A DNA stretch of 64,000 bases from VXNE01 sp963664635 (lineage in GTDB: Bacteria; Pseudomonadota; Gammaproteobacteria; Pseudomonadales; Azotimanducaceae), in the NCBI GenBank assembly GCA_963664635.1, contig OY761542.1, positions 4,712,001 to 4,776,000 on the forward strand, written 5' to 3'. Shown piece after piece: positions 52,326 through 60,626 of this stretch. The notes beneath the pieces are model-generated. The model did no database searches. It was not told the DNA's origin and saw only the letters and a program-made list of their open reading frames with translations. A program made the position numbers and the translations under genes. The first letter of the stretch is position 1. Every line of letters starts with the position of its first letter.

Positions 52326-53302
52326 GCAGCCGAGGCCAGGGCTCGGCGCTTGACACGCCGAGCGAATCCCCCAACCTCCTTGCCATAACCATCGATGTCA
52401 AGCTCGATTTCCGCTAGCGTGGCCCCGCTCCATGGCCGGATATGCTCGAATGTCAGCCGATGCCTGCCCGGGCTGCCGAACCGAATGTACAAGATCCGGG
52501 ACGTGTGGGAACCGTAGGATTGGCTATCACTGACGAGACGCTCGTCGACAACCTCAGCTTCGGTCCCGCTGTCGACGAGCTGCCATAGATAGCCCGCTGA
52601 TGCGTGATCCTGTACATGGACCGAGAAGATGTCCTTCGGGCCCGCTTCCACAAACGTGTCGGCGTCGGCCATCTTCAATACCCACACATTGCTCCAAGGG
52701 TCGGAAATGAGAGATCGTGGGGCTAGAGCGTACTTTTGCTCCTTGACAGGTTGGTTTTGAAGTACGCGCGCTTCGGCACTAGCCAGTAGACGACAGGTCA
52801 CCAGTGCCCAACAAGCGGCTTGAAAGCTGATACCGAGGCGAAGAGATAGTTGGTAGATCTGGGGGGGTTGACTAAGGTCCCTCCTCTTCCAGCCCTGACG
52901 GCCCGCAGAGGAGGACACAAGCTGTTTGGACCCCAGCAGCTCGGAAGCAAAAGTGTCCGCAGCTAACTCCTGGATCGGCCGGGATTGCGAGCCATTGCGA
53001 CCCGCCACCTCTATTGCCCGATCAAGGCTCAAGCGGTGCCCAAGCAAAACGTGCCCCAGTTCGTGTGCTAAGGTGAAGCGTTGCACATGGAGATCGCGCT
53101 TGGTGGTAACCATGATGCCAGAAGCTCCATCTGCAACTACTACGGTGCCTAGGAGACTCTCAAGCGGGCGGAACAGTAGTGGGATGTTGCGCCGGGTGAT
53201 GGCCTCGACAATGTCGAAGCTAGTCCGTCGTCCCACCGGTACGCTAGCCCCGACGGTCGCCGCTTCTTGGACAGCTCTCAGTATCTCATGACGCATGTTC
53301 AT
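52322..53302 (-). CDS. ImmA/IrrE-type metallopeptidase fused to a chagasin-like (I42) protease-inhibitor domain
   Basis: 326 residues, start ATG 53302 preceded by GGCGAGG; it overlaps the end of the XRE gene by 17 bp. The zinc motif HELGH is at residues 80-84, inside QRFTLAHELGHVLLGH, with a downstream Glu in QELAADTFASELL, as in M78 peptidases (ImmA, IrrE) that cleave repressors. The C-terminal part (about 215-305) has the chagasin features: AGYLW (236-240, cf. TGYxW), a GSHTSRILYIRF strand and RPW (289-291). Chagasin loops plug papain-type active sites. The two parts joined in one chain, beside a papain-like protease, suggest a controlled protease switch. Confidence 0.78.
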   Translation of the reverse strand: MNMRHEILRAVQEAATVGASVPVGRRTSFDIVEAITRRNIPLLFRPLESLLGTVVVADGASGIMVTTKRDLHVQRFTLAHELGHVLLGHRLSLDRAIEVAGRNGSQSRPIQELAADTFASELLGSKQLVSSSAGRQGWKRRDLSQPPQIYQLSLRLGISFQAACWALVTCRLLASAEARVLQNQPVKEQKYALAPRSLISDPWSNVWVLKMADADTFVEAGPKDIFSVHVQDHASAGYLWQLVDSGTEAEVVDERLVSDSQSYGSHTSRILYIRFGSPGRHRLTFEHIRPWSGATLAEIELDIDGYGKEVGGFARRVKRRALASAA

Positions 53303-53636
53303 TGGAGTGCCTCGCCTGGAGAAACCGTACGAATTGCAGAACCTCGTCACGGTCCGTGTCGGATAGCGCGGCAGTGGCACGGGCCACGAGACGAACTGCT
53401 TCCGGTTCCGCGTCTTCTCGGTCGTGGCCGGTGAGGCTCTCCATGCTAGTCTGATAGAGTTGCGCGAGCAGCTGTAGTTCTACAGCGCTCACCCGCCGCT
53501 GACCATTCTCGATGAGTGAGATGGCGGTCCGCGATACCCCGAGATAGCGAGCGACCTCCTCTTGAGAGAACCCGCCATACTCCCGTGCTTCCCTGAGCCG
53601 CGCTGCCAGTGTCTCTGTAGTGTGATCATTAGCCAT
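53286..53636 (-). CDS. XRE-family transcriptional regulator
   Basis: 116 residues. The helix-turn-helix is residues about 10-65, with FSQEEVARYLGVSRTAISL and IENGQRRVSAVEL. The C-terminal half (LSDTDRDEVLQFVRFLQ) is helical. XRE plus ImmA-type peptidase pairs control mobile elements such as ICEBs1, where the peptidase destroys the repressor. It likely binds the palindrome upstream of the operon at 54052-54082. Confidence 0.88.
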   Translation of the reverse strand: MANDHTTETLAARLREAREYGGFSQEEVARYLGVSRTAISLIENGQRRVSAVELQLLAQLYQTSMESLTGHDREDAEPEAVRLVARATAALSDTDRDEVLQFVRFLQARHSNEHAS

Positions 53637-53678
53637 GATTAGAACTCCAGTGCTGCCACCCGGACCCCACTCCGGGTA

Positions 53679-54029
53679 CTAAGAGGAATCCAACATCGCG
53701 GGGACCAGATGCTGGATCAAATCGTCAACGCTTTCATAGCCACCTGGGCGAATGAGAGTAACATCAAGGGGACACCCCAAGTGCTCTTCGAAGATTGGAG
53801 AGGCCCGAGCCACTGCCTTGGAGTCCACAACGGGCAGGGACTCCCATAGATCCGATTCCACCTCGGCGGACGCTCCAGTGGAGCCGTCGACACACTCATC
53901 CCAATCCGCAACCTCCTGGTCCCACCATTCCCGAAGTGCTTCGCCTAGAGCCTCGGCGCGGGCGGAACTCCGTCGTCCGCAGGAGTCGGCATCGATTGGC
54001 GCCAAGTTGTCGGGAGCCAGCCCTGACAT
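53679..54029 (-). CDS. Hypothetical acidic protein, first gene of the leftward operon
   Basis: 116 residues, acidic, no recognised domain. The C-terminal half (SPIFEEHLGCPLDVTLIRPGG and DDLIQHLVP) is the most ordered-looking part. It has 42 bp to the XRE gene and lies right after the operator-like palindrome, so it is probably co-regulated with the protease genes. Its size and position would suit an antitoxin or adaptor, which is a guess from context. Confidence 0.6.
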   Translation of the reverse strand: MSGLAPDNLAPIDADSCGRRSSARAEALGEALREWWDQEVADWDECVDGSTGASAEVESDLWESLPVVDSKAVARASPIFEEHLGCPLDVTLIRPGGYESVDDLIQHLVPAMLDSS

Positions 54030-54051
54030 GAAAAACTGCCTTCCGTTCGAT

Positions 54052-54082
54052 TTTCGAACATTCTAGATGAACATGTTCGAAA
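54052..54082. promoter_or_regulatory. Operator-like inverted repeat in front of the island operon
   Basis: TTTCGAACA (54052-54060) and TGTTCGAAA (54074-54082) form a perfect 9-bp inverted repeat with a 13-bp spacer, just upstream of the first gene start at 54029. A half-related TTCGATTTTCGAA is fused to the left arm. It is a likely binding site for the XRE regulator. Confidence 0.6.
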
Positions 54083-54111
54083 GTCAAACGCTATGTTGGA
54101 CCGCGGCCGGA

Positions 54112-54759
54112 CTAGGCCGTCTCGGACGCCAATGCCACCGAAGCTAGCCAAGGAGCGACAGCAGCGGAACACCGAACCTCTAGGCCTATCCCGGCGCAAT
54201 GGGCTGTACCCCGCAGAGATGCCGCGTGAATGGCTGTCCACGACACAGCCACGTCGTCGAAGTCGATTCGACGGCCAAGAGAGCGGTGCACCGCCTTGAA
54301 CACCGCCTCCTTGACCGAAAAGAGAATCACGGGCTCCCACTCCACTAGCTCCTGCGGCAGGTTGGCCGTCGCGGTGAGTCCAGGGATGCGGGAGAGATCC
54401 TCCGCACCATCGCGATGCTCGATGTCGACTCCAAGGAATCTCATTCTGGCGGATGGGGCCAATGCAGCCACAACTCTGGCAGCCTTGTGGCTTACGCTGC
54501 CAATGTAGCCATCCGGCCAGACTCGTTCGCCGGAAGCTGATCGGCCCGGCTCTATCGCAGGCAATCCGGCGCCGGCTAGCAGCTCACTCAAGCACTGTCG
54601 GGTTGCGTCCTGTCTGGCGCGCTCCAAAGCCCCGCGGCGGGCGGATCTCACGACTCTCCAAGGAGGCTGTAGCCAGTGGGAGAAAGACCCGCCATGCACA
54701 CGAATCTCAGGCGCCAAGCGTTGAATCACGTCTACAAGTGGGTCCGACCTTAGCTGCAC
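54112..54759 (-). CDS. 4'-phosphopantetheinyl transferase (EntD-like)
   Basis: 215 residues. The P1-type GYIGSVSHK, the P2 motif LGVDIEH and the P3 motif FSVKEAVFKAV are in proper order, as in EntD/Sfp-type enzymes that load 4'-phosphopantetheine onto carrier proteins. No carrier protein gene is in the island or the window, so its target is unknown. It sits at the right end of the island, upstream of the operator, on the same strand as the operon. Confidence 0.8.
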   Translation of the reverse strand: MQLRSDPLVDVIQRLAPEIRVHGGSFSHWLQPPWRVVRSARRGALERARQDATRQCLSELLAGAGLPAIEPGRSASGERVWPDGYIGSVSHKAARVVAALAPSARMRFLGVDIEHRDGAEDLSRIPGLTATANLPQELVEWEPVILFSVKEAVFKAVHRSLGRRIDFDDVAVSWTAIHAASLRGTAHCAGIGLEVRCSAAVAPWLASVALASETA

Positions 54760-55201
54760 GGATCGCCTCGCGTCGAGGGGGGAAAGTCAGCCTCCCGGAC
54801 GCCAATCCTCGCGGTCAGGAGGGGTTCGCTGGGCAACGGTACCTCAGCAACAGGCCAAGGACGCATTCGGAATTGGGGTCCGATGGCAGGCGGCAAGCCC
54901 AACCGGTTCAATGCCAAGTGTGCCACAGGGTTCCCGACTTCCCGACGCGCGGACCCTACCGGACCATCATTGGTGAGACGTAGCGCAAACGGCGAACGCG
55001 CGCAAGGAGCGACTCGGCACCGTCTTGTCCTCGCCCAGCGGGTCGCGTAGGTTATCTGTTCACCCGCCGGCCGGACGGCCTCTTTGACCCAACCGTTGCC
55101 CTGCTCCCAGTCGCCGCGTTGCCGAATAGTGATTGCTCAATGCTCTCGAGGAGATAGTCGTACATACTGGCCGCCTCAAGACAAAAAGCGCGCTACTTTG
55201 A
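54760..55201. other. Island right end without a recognised gene
   Basis: About 440 bp between the phosphopantetheinyl transferase and the right direct repeat. Open frames here are antisense continuations and show no known motif. No integrase remnant was seen. Confidence 0.5.
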
Positions 55202-55278
55202 CCGAGCGTCTCGCTGATCAACGACGACGGCATCGAGCCGTTCGACTGGAACGCCGTGCCGCCGTGGCGGCGACGCTG
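55202..55278. other. Right attachment-like direct repeat (attR), displaced gene 3' end
   Basis: Second copy of the metallophosphoesterase 3' end. It still encodes an in-frame C-terminus (LINDDGIEPFDWNAVPPWRR then R and TGA) but has no gene body. It is followed at once by a native-type palindrome pair, so it is probably the original chromosomal end. Confidence 0.8.
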
Positions 55279-55283
55279 ACCAA

Positions 55284-55350
55284 GCGCGACCTGACGGTCG
55301 CGGCCCGTCCTTACGGATGGGTGGAAGTTTCGCTGGCGCGAAACTTCTAC
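55284..55350. repeat. Inverted pair of palindromes after attR
   Basis: GCGCGACC-TGAC-GGTCGCG, a 22-base linker, then AAGTTTCGC-TGGC-GCGAAACTT ending CTAC. The same stems are paired at 21621-21671. It is consistent with native intergenic DNA beyond the island. Confidence 0.65.
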
Positions 55351-55539
55351 GGCGGCAGCGTGTGTCTCCCATAAACCACCTTTAAATCATTACGTTACGT
55401 AATCTCAGGCTTGACCAGCCAACAACGCGACACCTTCCCGAGCCGCGCACCAGCGCCGCCCTTTGAGACGCCTTGACGCGGTGACGCTGCCGCCCGGCCG
55501 CGCGGCCATCGACCACCCCCAAAATGCTGCTTTGGCAGT

Positions 55540-58500
55540 TCAGCGGCGGGCAGCAATCGCTTCGTCCAGGGCTTTTTCGAAGACAACGGCGCCATCCCCG
55601 TCGCGTACGACGACGAACCGAGGCGTGCCATCAGCGGAGAACCGCGCGCCCCAAACGCTCAAGCGACCGCCCTCGTCCGCATGAACCGCAAGCCGCTGCG
55701 TGTGAAGCTCAACGCCCTGCGCGTCAAGAACGGTCAGTGTGAACGAGCTCTCGGCTGGCGGTGGGAGCGCGGGCTTGGTTGACCTGTCGACGCGCAGCCC
55801 CGCGAACTGTTCGTCCGCGCCAATGGTGCCAGTCAAGACGATGGTGCGCCCGCTGCTCGTATCTGCGGTACGGCCGCCCGCTTCGGGCACGCCGGCGAGC
55901 GGTGGCGCGTTGAGACGGTGTTGGGACGGTCGTTCGCCCGGCGCCGTTCCCGCCATCGCATCCGCGTGCGAGAGCGGCGGCGTGCCAAGGCGCTGCAGGT
56001 GGGCGAAAGCCTTGTCGTAGTGGTAGTCCGAGACGAAGTTCGGTTGGCAGTAGGACATGATGTCGTAGTAGCCGCTGTCCGGCTCAATGAACCGCCGCTC
56101 GCTAAGCAGCCAGCCCCGGCGCGGGCCGATACCCGCGTTCGGATACGGATACCGTCGATCGACATTCGGTGGATTCCCGCAGTCCGCGTGGTCCAGACCG
56201 AAGTTGTGGCCGATCTCGTGGGCGTGGATGTTGGGACAAGGGTTGGAGTAGCGCGCGGGAAACGAGTCAATGGCCGCGCTGACAGCCACGGGGGCCGAGA
56301 CCAGTGAGTAACCGCAACGGCCACTGCTGAATGGGAAGATCCCATGGTAGAACTCGTCGGCGGCTGCCTCTCGATACCAGCGGCGGGACAGTTCCTGAGC
56401 GGCGGATCTTGGCGTGAACGTCCCGGAGTACTTGAGGTTCAGCACGCGCCCGACCGTAGCTCGATAGCGACCCACCGGGAAGAAGTCGCGGATCGCCTTC
56501 ATGTAGGACTCAGGCTCGACCACAGGCGCGAGCGCATCCGGCGTCCTGATCGGAACGAAGGTGACGCGTAGTGGCGCAAGGGCACGCGCGTGGACCGGTA
56601 CATGGATGCCTTCCATGTAATCGCTGTCGCGGGTGATGCGCGCACCCGTCGCGAAGGTCATCGTCGAAAGGGGAAGTACGCGGGAACCATCGACCACATA
56701 AGTCGTCGAGGTGGTCCAGCGCCCGTCTCCGAAACTGCGCGTGTCGCTGGCCTCGGCTACGACGCTATGGCCACCGACACTCATCCGGATGTCCGGCGCG
56801 CTTCGCAGGGTGTGATCGAACCGCAGGACGACTGTAGCGTCGCGACCTACCACTGCCTGCGAGTACTCCGTGGGGGAACAATCCTGCCCATTCTGGCTGG
56901 ACACCAACGGTCCCTGGTAGACCTCGACAGTCGCACTCGCCAAGGGACCACTGAACCCGAGCGCCCGTTGGCACTCCTCGGAACGAGTCGGGTACGCATG
57001 GACTCTTCCGCCGCTGAGGACATGCACGACGTCTCCCGCCACTGTGAGCCCAGACCCCTTCGCCTCAAGGTCCAGAGATCGCCGCCGTTCGCCCCCGAGC
57101 GTATAGGCGCGCACGCTGTCAAAGTCGTCGTTACTCGTGTACAGATAGAGCGTGTCGTTGCCGAACGCGATCCCGCCTGAGCTGCTGCCGTTGCGTGAAA
57201 TATCGAAGCTGAATTCGTGCTCCGGCATCCGCTCGCCGGACACCGAGTGGACGAACACTCGACTGTTGCCGGCAAGGTAGAATCGGCCCTTGGCGAACGT
57301 GATTCCATGCATCCAATGGGAGATAGCAGGAGTGACGTCGAAATCCAGGGCCGCGTCGCGTACGCCTTGAAGGGTGAACGCCCGGACGTGTTTCGAGTAC
57401 GAGTAGGACCCACCGCCCTGGTATCGTCGTTCGTGCTGGAACTCCATGGCGATGAACAGCCTGTCGTTGGCAGATGTGATGCCATTGATTTCCCAGACGC
57501 GGCACGTCGATCGGTCTCGTGCTGGGCAAGGCAGGTCCAACGCGAAACTCGACGCTGGGTCGTATGCGCCGTCGGCCCGGTAAGCGAAGACGCGCTCTGC
57601 GGCTTGGTCCACGACGTAGAACTTGCCGTCGGCGTAGGCAACGCCCGTGGGCGCGGCATTCCCCGGAGCGAACTCGATGTCGGCTTCAGGATGAGGGTCA
57701 ACCGTCTCCTCGGCCGTGTCGGGCAGTGCGTACGCGTGAATCGCGCCCGAGGGACTCGCACGCTCCACCAAAAATAACCTGCCTGCCTCGACAGACATGC
57801 CGTTCGGATAGCCTCGGTACACACGGCGATCACGCCGGGGAACATAGAACGTGAACGGTTCGCGGCCGCGTGGGTAGGCGCCGCCTAGGAAGCGCGTCTC
57901 GCCGCGCCAACTGGTCATGACGTAGAACGTCCCCCCGGGAGGAACATCCGCATGGGCAAGACCGGCGACACGTTTACCATCCGGGAACAACTCCAATCCC
58001 TCCAACGCGAAATCCGCATCTGGCCTGCGGGCTCCACTCATCGGATCATAGGCGCGTAGGGTCGGCGTGCGGGGAGTCTGCGTATCGGAACCCATCGAGT
58101 CCCCTACGAATACGAGCCCTTGCGCGTAGACCATTCCGCCCCGCGGTTCGTGCCAAGACTCCAACGTAAAGTCCCGCCCCGCCCGGCGACTTCCCGTCCG
58201 GTCGTAGGCGTAGACCTTGCTGTCCCCGCTGTCTGCCACTAGGAACCAGCCTCCAAGATCCCGCGGGCCATCGTCGAGACGGGGCACGTAGGTGATCCCC
58301 GCGGGATGGGTGTTGTCGGGATCCAGATCGATATCGGCTCGCGGTTGCTGTTCTCCGGTCACGGCGTAGGCGTACACCTTGCGGTCGTGAACGTCGACCA
58401 CGTGGAACCGGTCACCCACCCGAACCAACCAGGTCGGACGACCCACGCCCCCAAGCAGGGGGAAGCTGCCAGACGAAGGATCCGAGTGGTCTCCGATCCC

Positions 58501-59181
58501 ATCACCATCGGCGTCGCTCCACTCGCTCGGGTCCAGCGGAAAGGCGTCGTCCGGGTCGGGCACTCCATCGTTGTCGTCATCCGCATCCGCGTTGTCCCCC
58601 AAGCCCCCGCCGTCCGTGTCGGCGGTCTCGAAAGGATCGAAGGGGAAAGCGTCGGACGCGTCGTCCACCCCATCGTTGTCATCGTCGGGATCGGCGTGGT
58701 TGCCGAGACCATCGTCGTCCGAGTCCACGGTCTCGGATGCGTTCAGGGGCACGTCGTCCTCAAGATCGGCCACGCCATCGCCGTCGCTATCCTCCTCATC
58801 GCCCGACGAAGCCGGAACCGATATCCTGGTGGCCACGCAGAACTGCCCCACCCTCTCGTCATCCGTCACGCGGAGCGCCACGGGCTGGCCATCGGCCAGT
58901 GCCTCGCGCACCGAATCGAACATGCGCCGTGCGTGTTCCCCGCCGGCAGTCTTAGCGGTACAGCGGAAGGCGAGCCAGCGACCCGGACACTGCAGACCGG
59001 TGTCGGCTGGCCAATCCGCCAGCCGGACCATGCATACCGAACCGGTCGAGTCGCTGGTCAGGACGCGGTCGATGTCGCCATGCAGGTCGCTGACGGCCCC
59101 GTACGCCGTGGCAGCAAGCGCGGCGAGGCCTACGCCGATGCCAGCACGAAGCGATACCGCCGCGCGTTGACCGCTCATCAT
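55540..59181 (-). CDS. Large secreted metzincin with thrombospondin type-3 calcium repeats
   Basis: 1213 residues with a signal peptide (residues 1-28). Residues about 30-122 form a four-cysteine domain (VCMVRL, LQCPGRW, FRCTAK, QFCVATRI) similar to the small protein encoded just upstream. Residues about 125-235 are Asp-rich TSP3-type calcium repeats (DSDGDGVADLEDD, DADPDDDNDGVDD-type). A long repeat region of about 240-750 has strands ending in VYAYAVTGE-like motifs and looks like a beta propeller. The zinc site HEIGHNFGLDH is near residue 988, followed by the Met-turn YDIMSY, so it is a metzincin. It is probably an outer or extracellular protease. The substrate is unknown. Confidence 0.8.
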   Translation of the reverse strand: MMSGQRAAVSLRAGIGVGLAALAATAYGAVSDLHGDIDRVLTSDSTGSVCMVRLADWPADTGLQCPGRWLAFRCTAKTAGGEHARRMFDSVREALADGQPVALRVTDDERVGQFCVATRISVPASSGDEEDSDGDGVADLEDDVPLNASETVDSDDDGLGNHADPDDDNDGVDDASDAFPFDPFETADTDGGGLGDNADADDDNDGVPDPDDAFPLDPSEWSDADGDGIGDHSDPSSGSFPLLGGVGRPTWLVRVGDRFHVVDVHDRKVYAYAVTGEQQPRADIDLDPDNTHPAGITYVPRLDDGPRDLGGWFLVADSGDSKVYAYDRTGSRRAGRDFTLESWHEPRGGMVYAQGLVFVGDSMGSDTQTPRTPTLRAYDPMSGARRPDADFALEGLELFPDGKRVAGLAHADVPPGGTFYVMTSWRGETRFLGGAYPRGREPFTFYVPRRDRRVYRGYPNGMSVEAGRLFLVERASPSGAIHAYALPDTAEETVDPHPEADIEFAPGNAAPTGVAYADGKFYVVDQAAERVFAYRADGAYDPASSFALDLPCPARDRSTCRVWEINGITSANDRLFIAMEFQHERRYQGGGSYSYSKHVRAFTLQGVRDAALDFDVTPAISHWMHGITFAKGRFYLAGNSRVFVHSVSGERMPEHEFSFDISRNGSSSGGIAFGNDTLYLYTSNDDFDSVRAYTLGGERRRSLDLEAKGSGLTVAGDVVHVLSGGRVHAYPTRSEECQRALGFSGPLASATVEVYQGPLVSSQNGQDCSPTEYSQAVVGRDATVVLRFDHTLRSAPDIRMSVGGHSVVAEASDTRSFGDGRWTTSTTYVVDGSRVLPLSTMTFATGARITRDSDYMEGIHVPVHARALAPLRVTFVPIRTPDALAPVVEPESYMKAIRDFFPVGRYRATVGRVLNLKYSGTFTPRSAAQELSRRWYREAAADEFYHGIFPFSSGRCGYSLVSAPVAVSAAIDSFPARYSNPCPNIHAHEIGHNFGLDHADCGNPPNVDRRYPYPNAGIGPRRGWLLSERRFIEPDSGYYDIMSYCQPNFVSDYHYDKAFAHLQRLGTPPLSHADAMAGTAPGERPSQHRLNAPPLAGVPEAGGRTADTSSGRTIVLTGTIGADEQFAGLRVDRSTKPALPPPAESSFTLTVLDAQGVELHTQRLAVHADEGGRLSVWGARFSADGTPRFVVVRDGDGAVVFEKALDEAIAARR

Positions 59182-59187
59182 CGAGCG

Positions 59188-59568
59188 TCAGTCGCGCAGC
59201 ACGTCTACGCGCGTCGCGTAGCAATGGCCGCTGTGCTTCTTCTCGTCCGTCACCTCGAACATGGCGGTGAGCTGCTGCGAGAAGGCGAGCTGCGCGGACT
59301 CGAACATGCGCACAGCCTCCGTCGCCGTGGTATGCACTCCGCTGCAGCTGAGCGTCACCCAGCTCCCGGGGCAGTCCAATCCCGCCTCGTCGATCCTCTG
59401 GTCCAGGCGCACCATGCAGCCACCTAGCCGGCCATCGTCGGTCGTGAGGGTACGGACAACCAGGGCCTCGATCCTTTCGGTGCCACCGTGCAAAGGCGTG
59501 GCAGCGATAAGCATGGCCACGCCGATGATGACGGGAGCCCCGACACCTCTGAACATGCGTACGGTCAT
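59188..59568 (-). CDS. Small exported four-cysteine protein, partner of the metzincin
   Basis: 126 residues, start ATG 59568 with GGAGAG 8 bp before. A signal peptide covers about residues 1-27. Four cysteines in the pattern GGCMVRL, LDCPGSW, LSCSG and GHCYATR match the N-terminal domain of the metzincin gene 6 bp downstream. The two genes thus share an ancestral domain. The role is unknown; a regulator, chaperone or surface partner is possible. Confidence 0.65.
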   Translation of the reverse strand: MTVRMFRGVGAPVIIGVAMLIAATPLHGGTERIEALVVRTLTTDDGRLGGCMVRLDQRIDEAGLDCPGSWVTLSCSGVHTTATEAVRMFESAQLAFSQQLTAMFEVTDEKKHSGHCYATRVDVLRD

Positions 59569-60626
59569 CGCTATCTCTCCCAACTCGATGAGATCAAGGC
59601 GAAGCAGCGCCCCTCGCGGCGGCCCGACGGCCCGACACGGCTTGATGCCTTACCAACCGACACGCTCGACATCCTAGTCGATTCACCGATGGACATCCTG
59701 CCGCGTCGCATCGCAGCCCGCCGCCGGGGCCGAGTCAAGGGCCGCCAGGGTGCCCGGCTACGCCGGGCGCGAACCCTTGAGACGACGCCGGCGGCACCAT
59801 CACACGAGGCCGGCGCGGGCTGGCTTCGACTTCCTCGCAACCCGCCCGCTCCCTGCCGAGCGGCGAGCGTCCCTCCCGGCGCGTCGTGCGTGGCCGTGGT
59901 GGGGTTCGCTGATCTCATGCGGACCGTGGCGCAAGGTTTCGACGAAGGAGCCACAGCGGCGGTGACAGACGATTGTGGGCGGTGCCGCCGGGGGCGGCCC
60001 GTGCTCTATCGCGTACCGCGACCAAGCCCGCTGGCGCGGTCTTGTCCCTGACGGGTAACGATCGCTACCGCTTCCGCCCTCTGGGCGGCGAGACCGCCGC
60101 GCTACCAACGCAGGCCATCCGACCCGCAGGTCGCCTGGCCGAGTTGGACGACAACCCGGTAGACCACAACCGCCCGCTCCGCAGCAGCGCGCCGGCCGCC
60201 GTATGGATCGGCGTCAGCGCCGTCAACGACAACAACACGTCCTCCGTCGTGCCCGCCAGCGTGTCACGCGTGCTGGCGACTTCCTTTGTGCGCGGTGCCG
60301 CGAAGACCGGGACATCGAGCGCGCGCAGAAGCGCCAGGACGCCATCGACGCCGCGGCCATCGACGAGTTCGCCGCCCAGCCCGAACGCGTCCACAAGGCG
60401 AGCAACCTCGATCTTGGCATCTCGCCATGGAACCGGCGACCGGCGCGCGAGGCGACCGCAGCCTACTGGTCACCGTTGCCAGATCCCGAACCGATCGAAA
60501 GCCAGACGTGGAGGTGGTCGCTGATGAACGGCAACCTGCATCACCGTTACTGATCCAGCACAGTCGCGGCGGAGGCGCAACGACGCTCGGTCTTGCGCCT
60601 CCTGCCGCCCCGTCGGTTGTCCGGAA
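59569..60626. other. 1-kb region without a confident gene
   Basis: Several open frames overlap on both strands, but none has a recognised domain, a good ribosome site or conserved motif. A 116-residue rightward frame (60203-60553, with CARCREDRDIERAQKR) is the least unlikely. The region appears to be decayed DNA next to the recombinase locus. Confidence 0.5.

Larger units (their letters stand above)
48717..55203. mobile_element. Integrated genomic island carrying a nucleotide-modification/protease module
   Basis: The stretch between the two copies of the metallophosphoesterase 3' end is visibly poorer in G+C and uses codons such as ATA, CTA and TTA that are rare on both sides. It lacks the GTAGG palindromes typical of surrounding intergenic DNA; those resume immediately after the right repeat. 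These are standard signs of site-specific integration into the 3' end of a gene. No integrase lies inside; the only tyrosine recombinase in the window is at 61042-61908. Eight genes are present, seven of them on the minus strand. Confidence 0.75.

Noticed and set aside
60203..60553. 116-residue frame with a CARC motif
   Set aside because: A small zinc-binding protein is conceivable, but no ribosome site, family or neighbour supports it.
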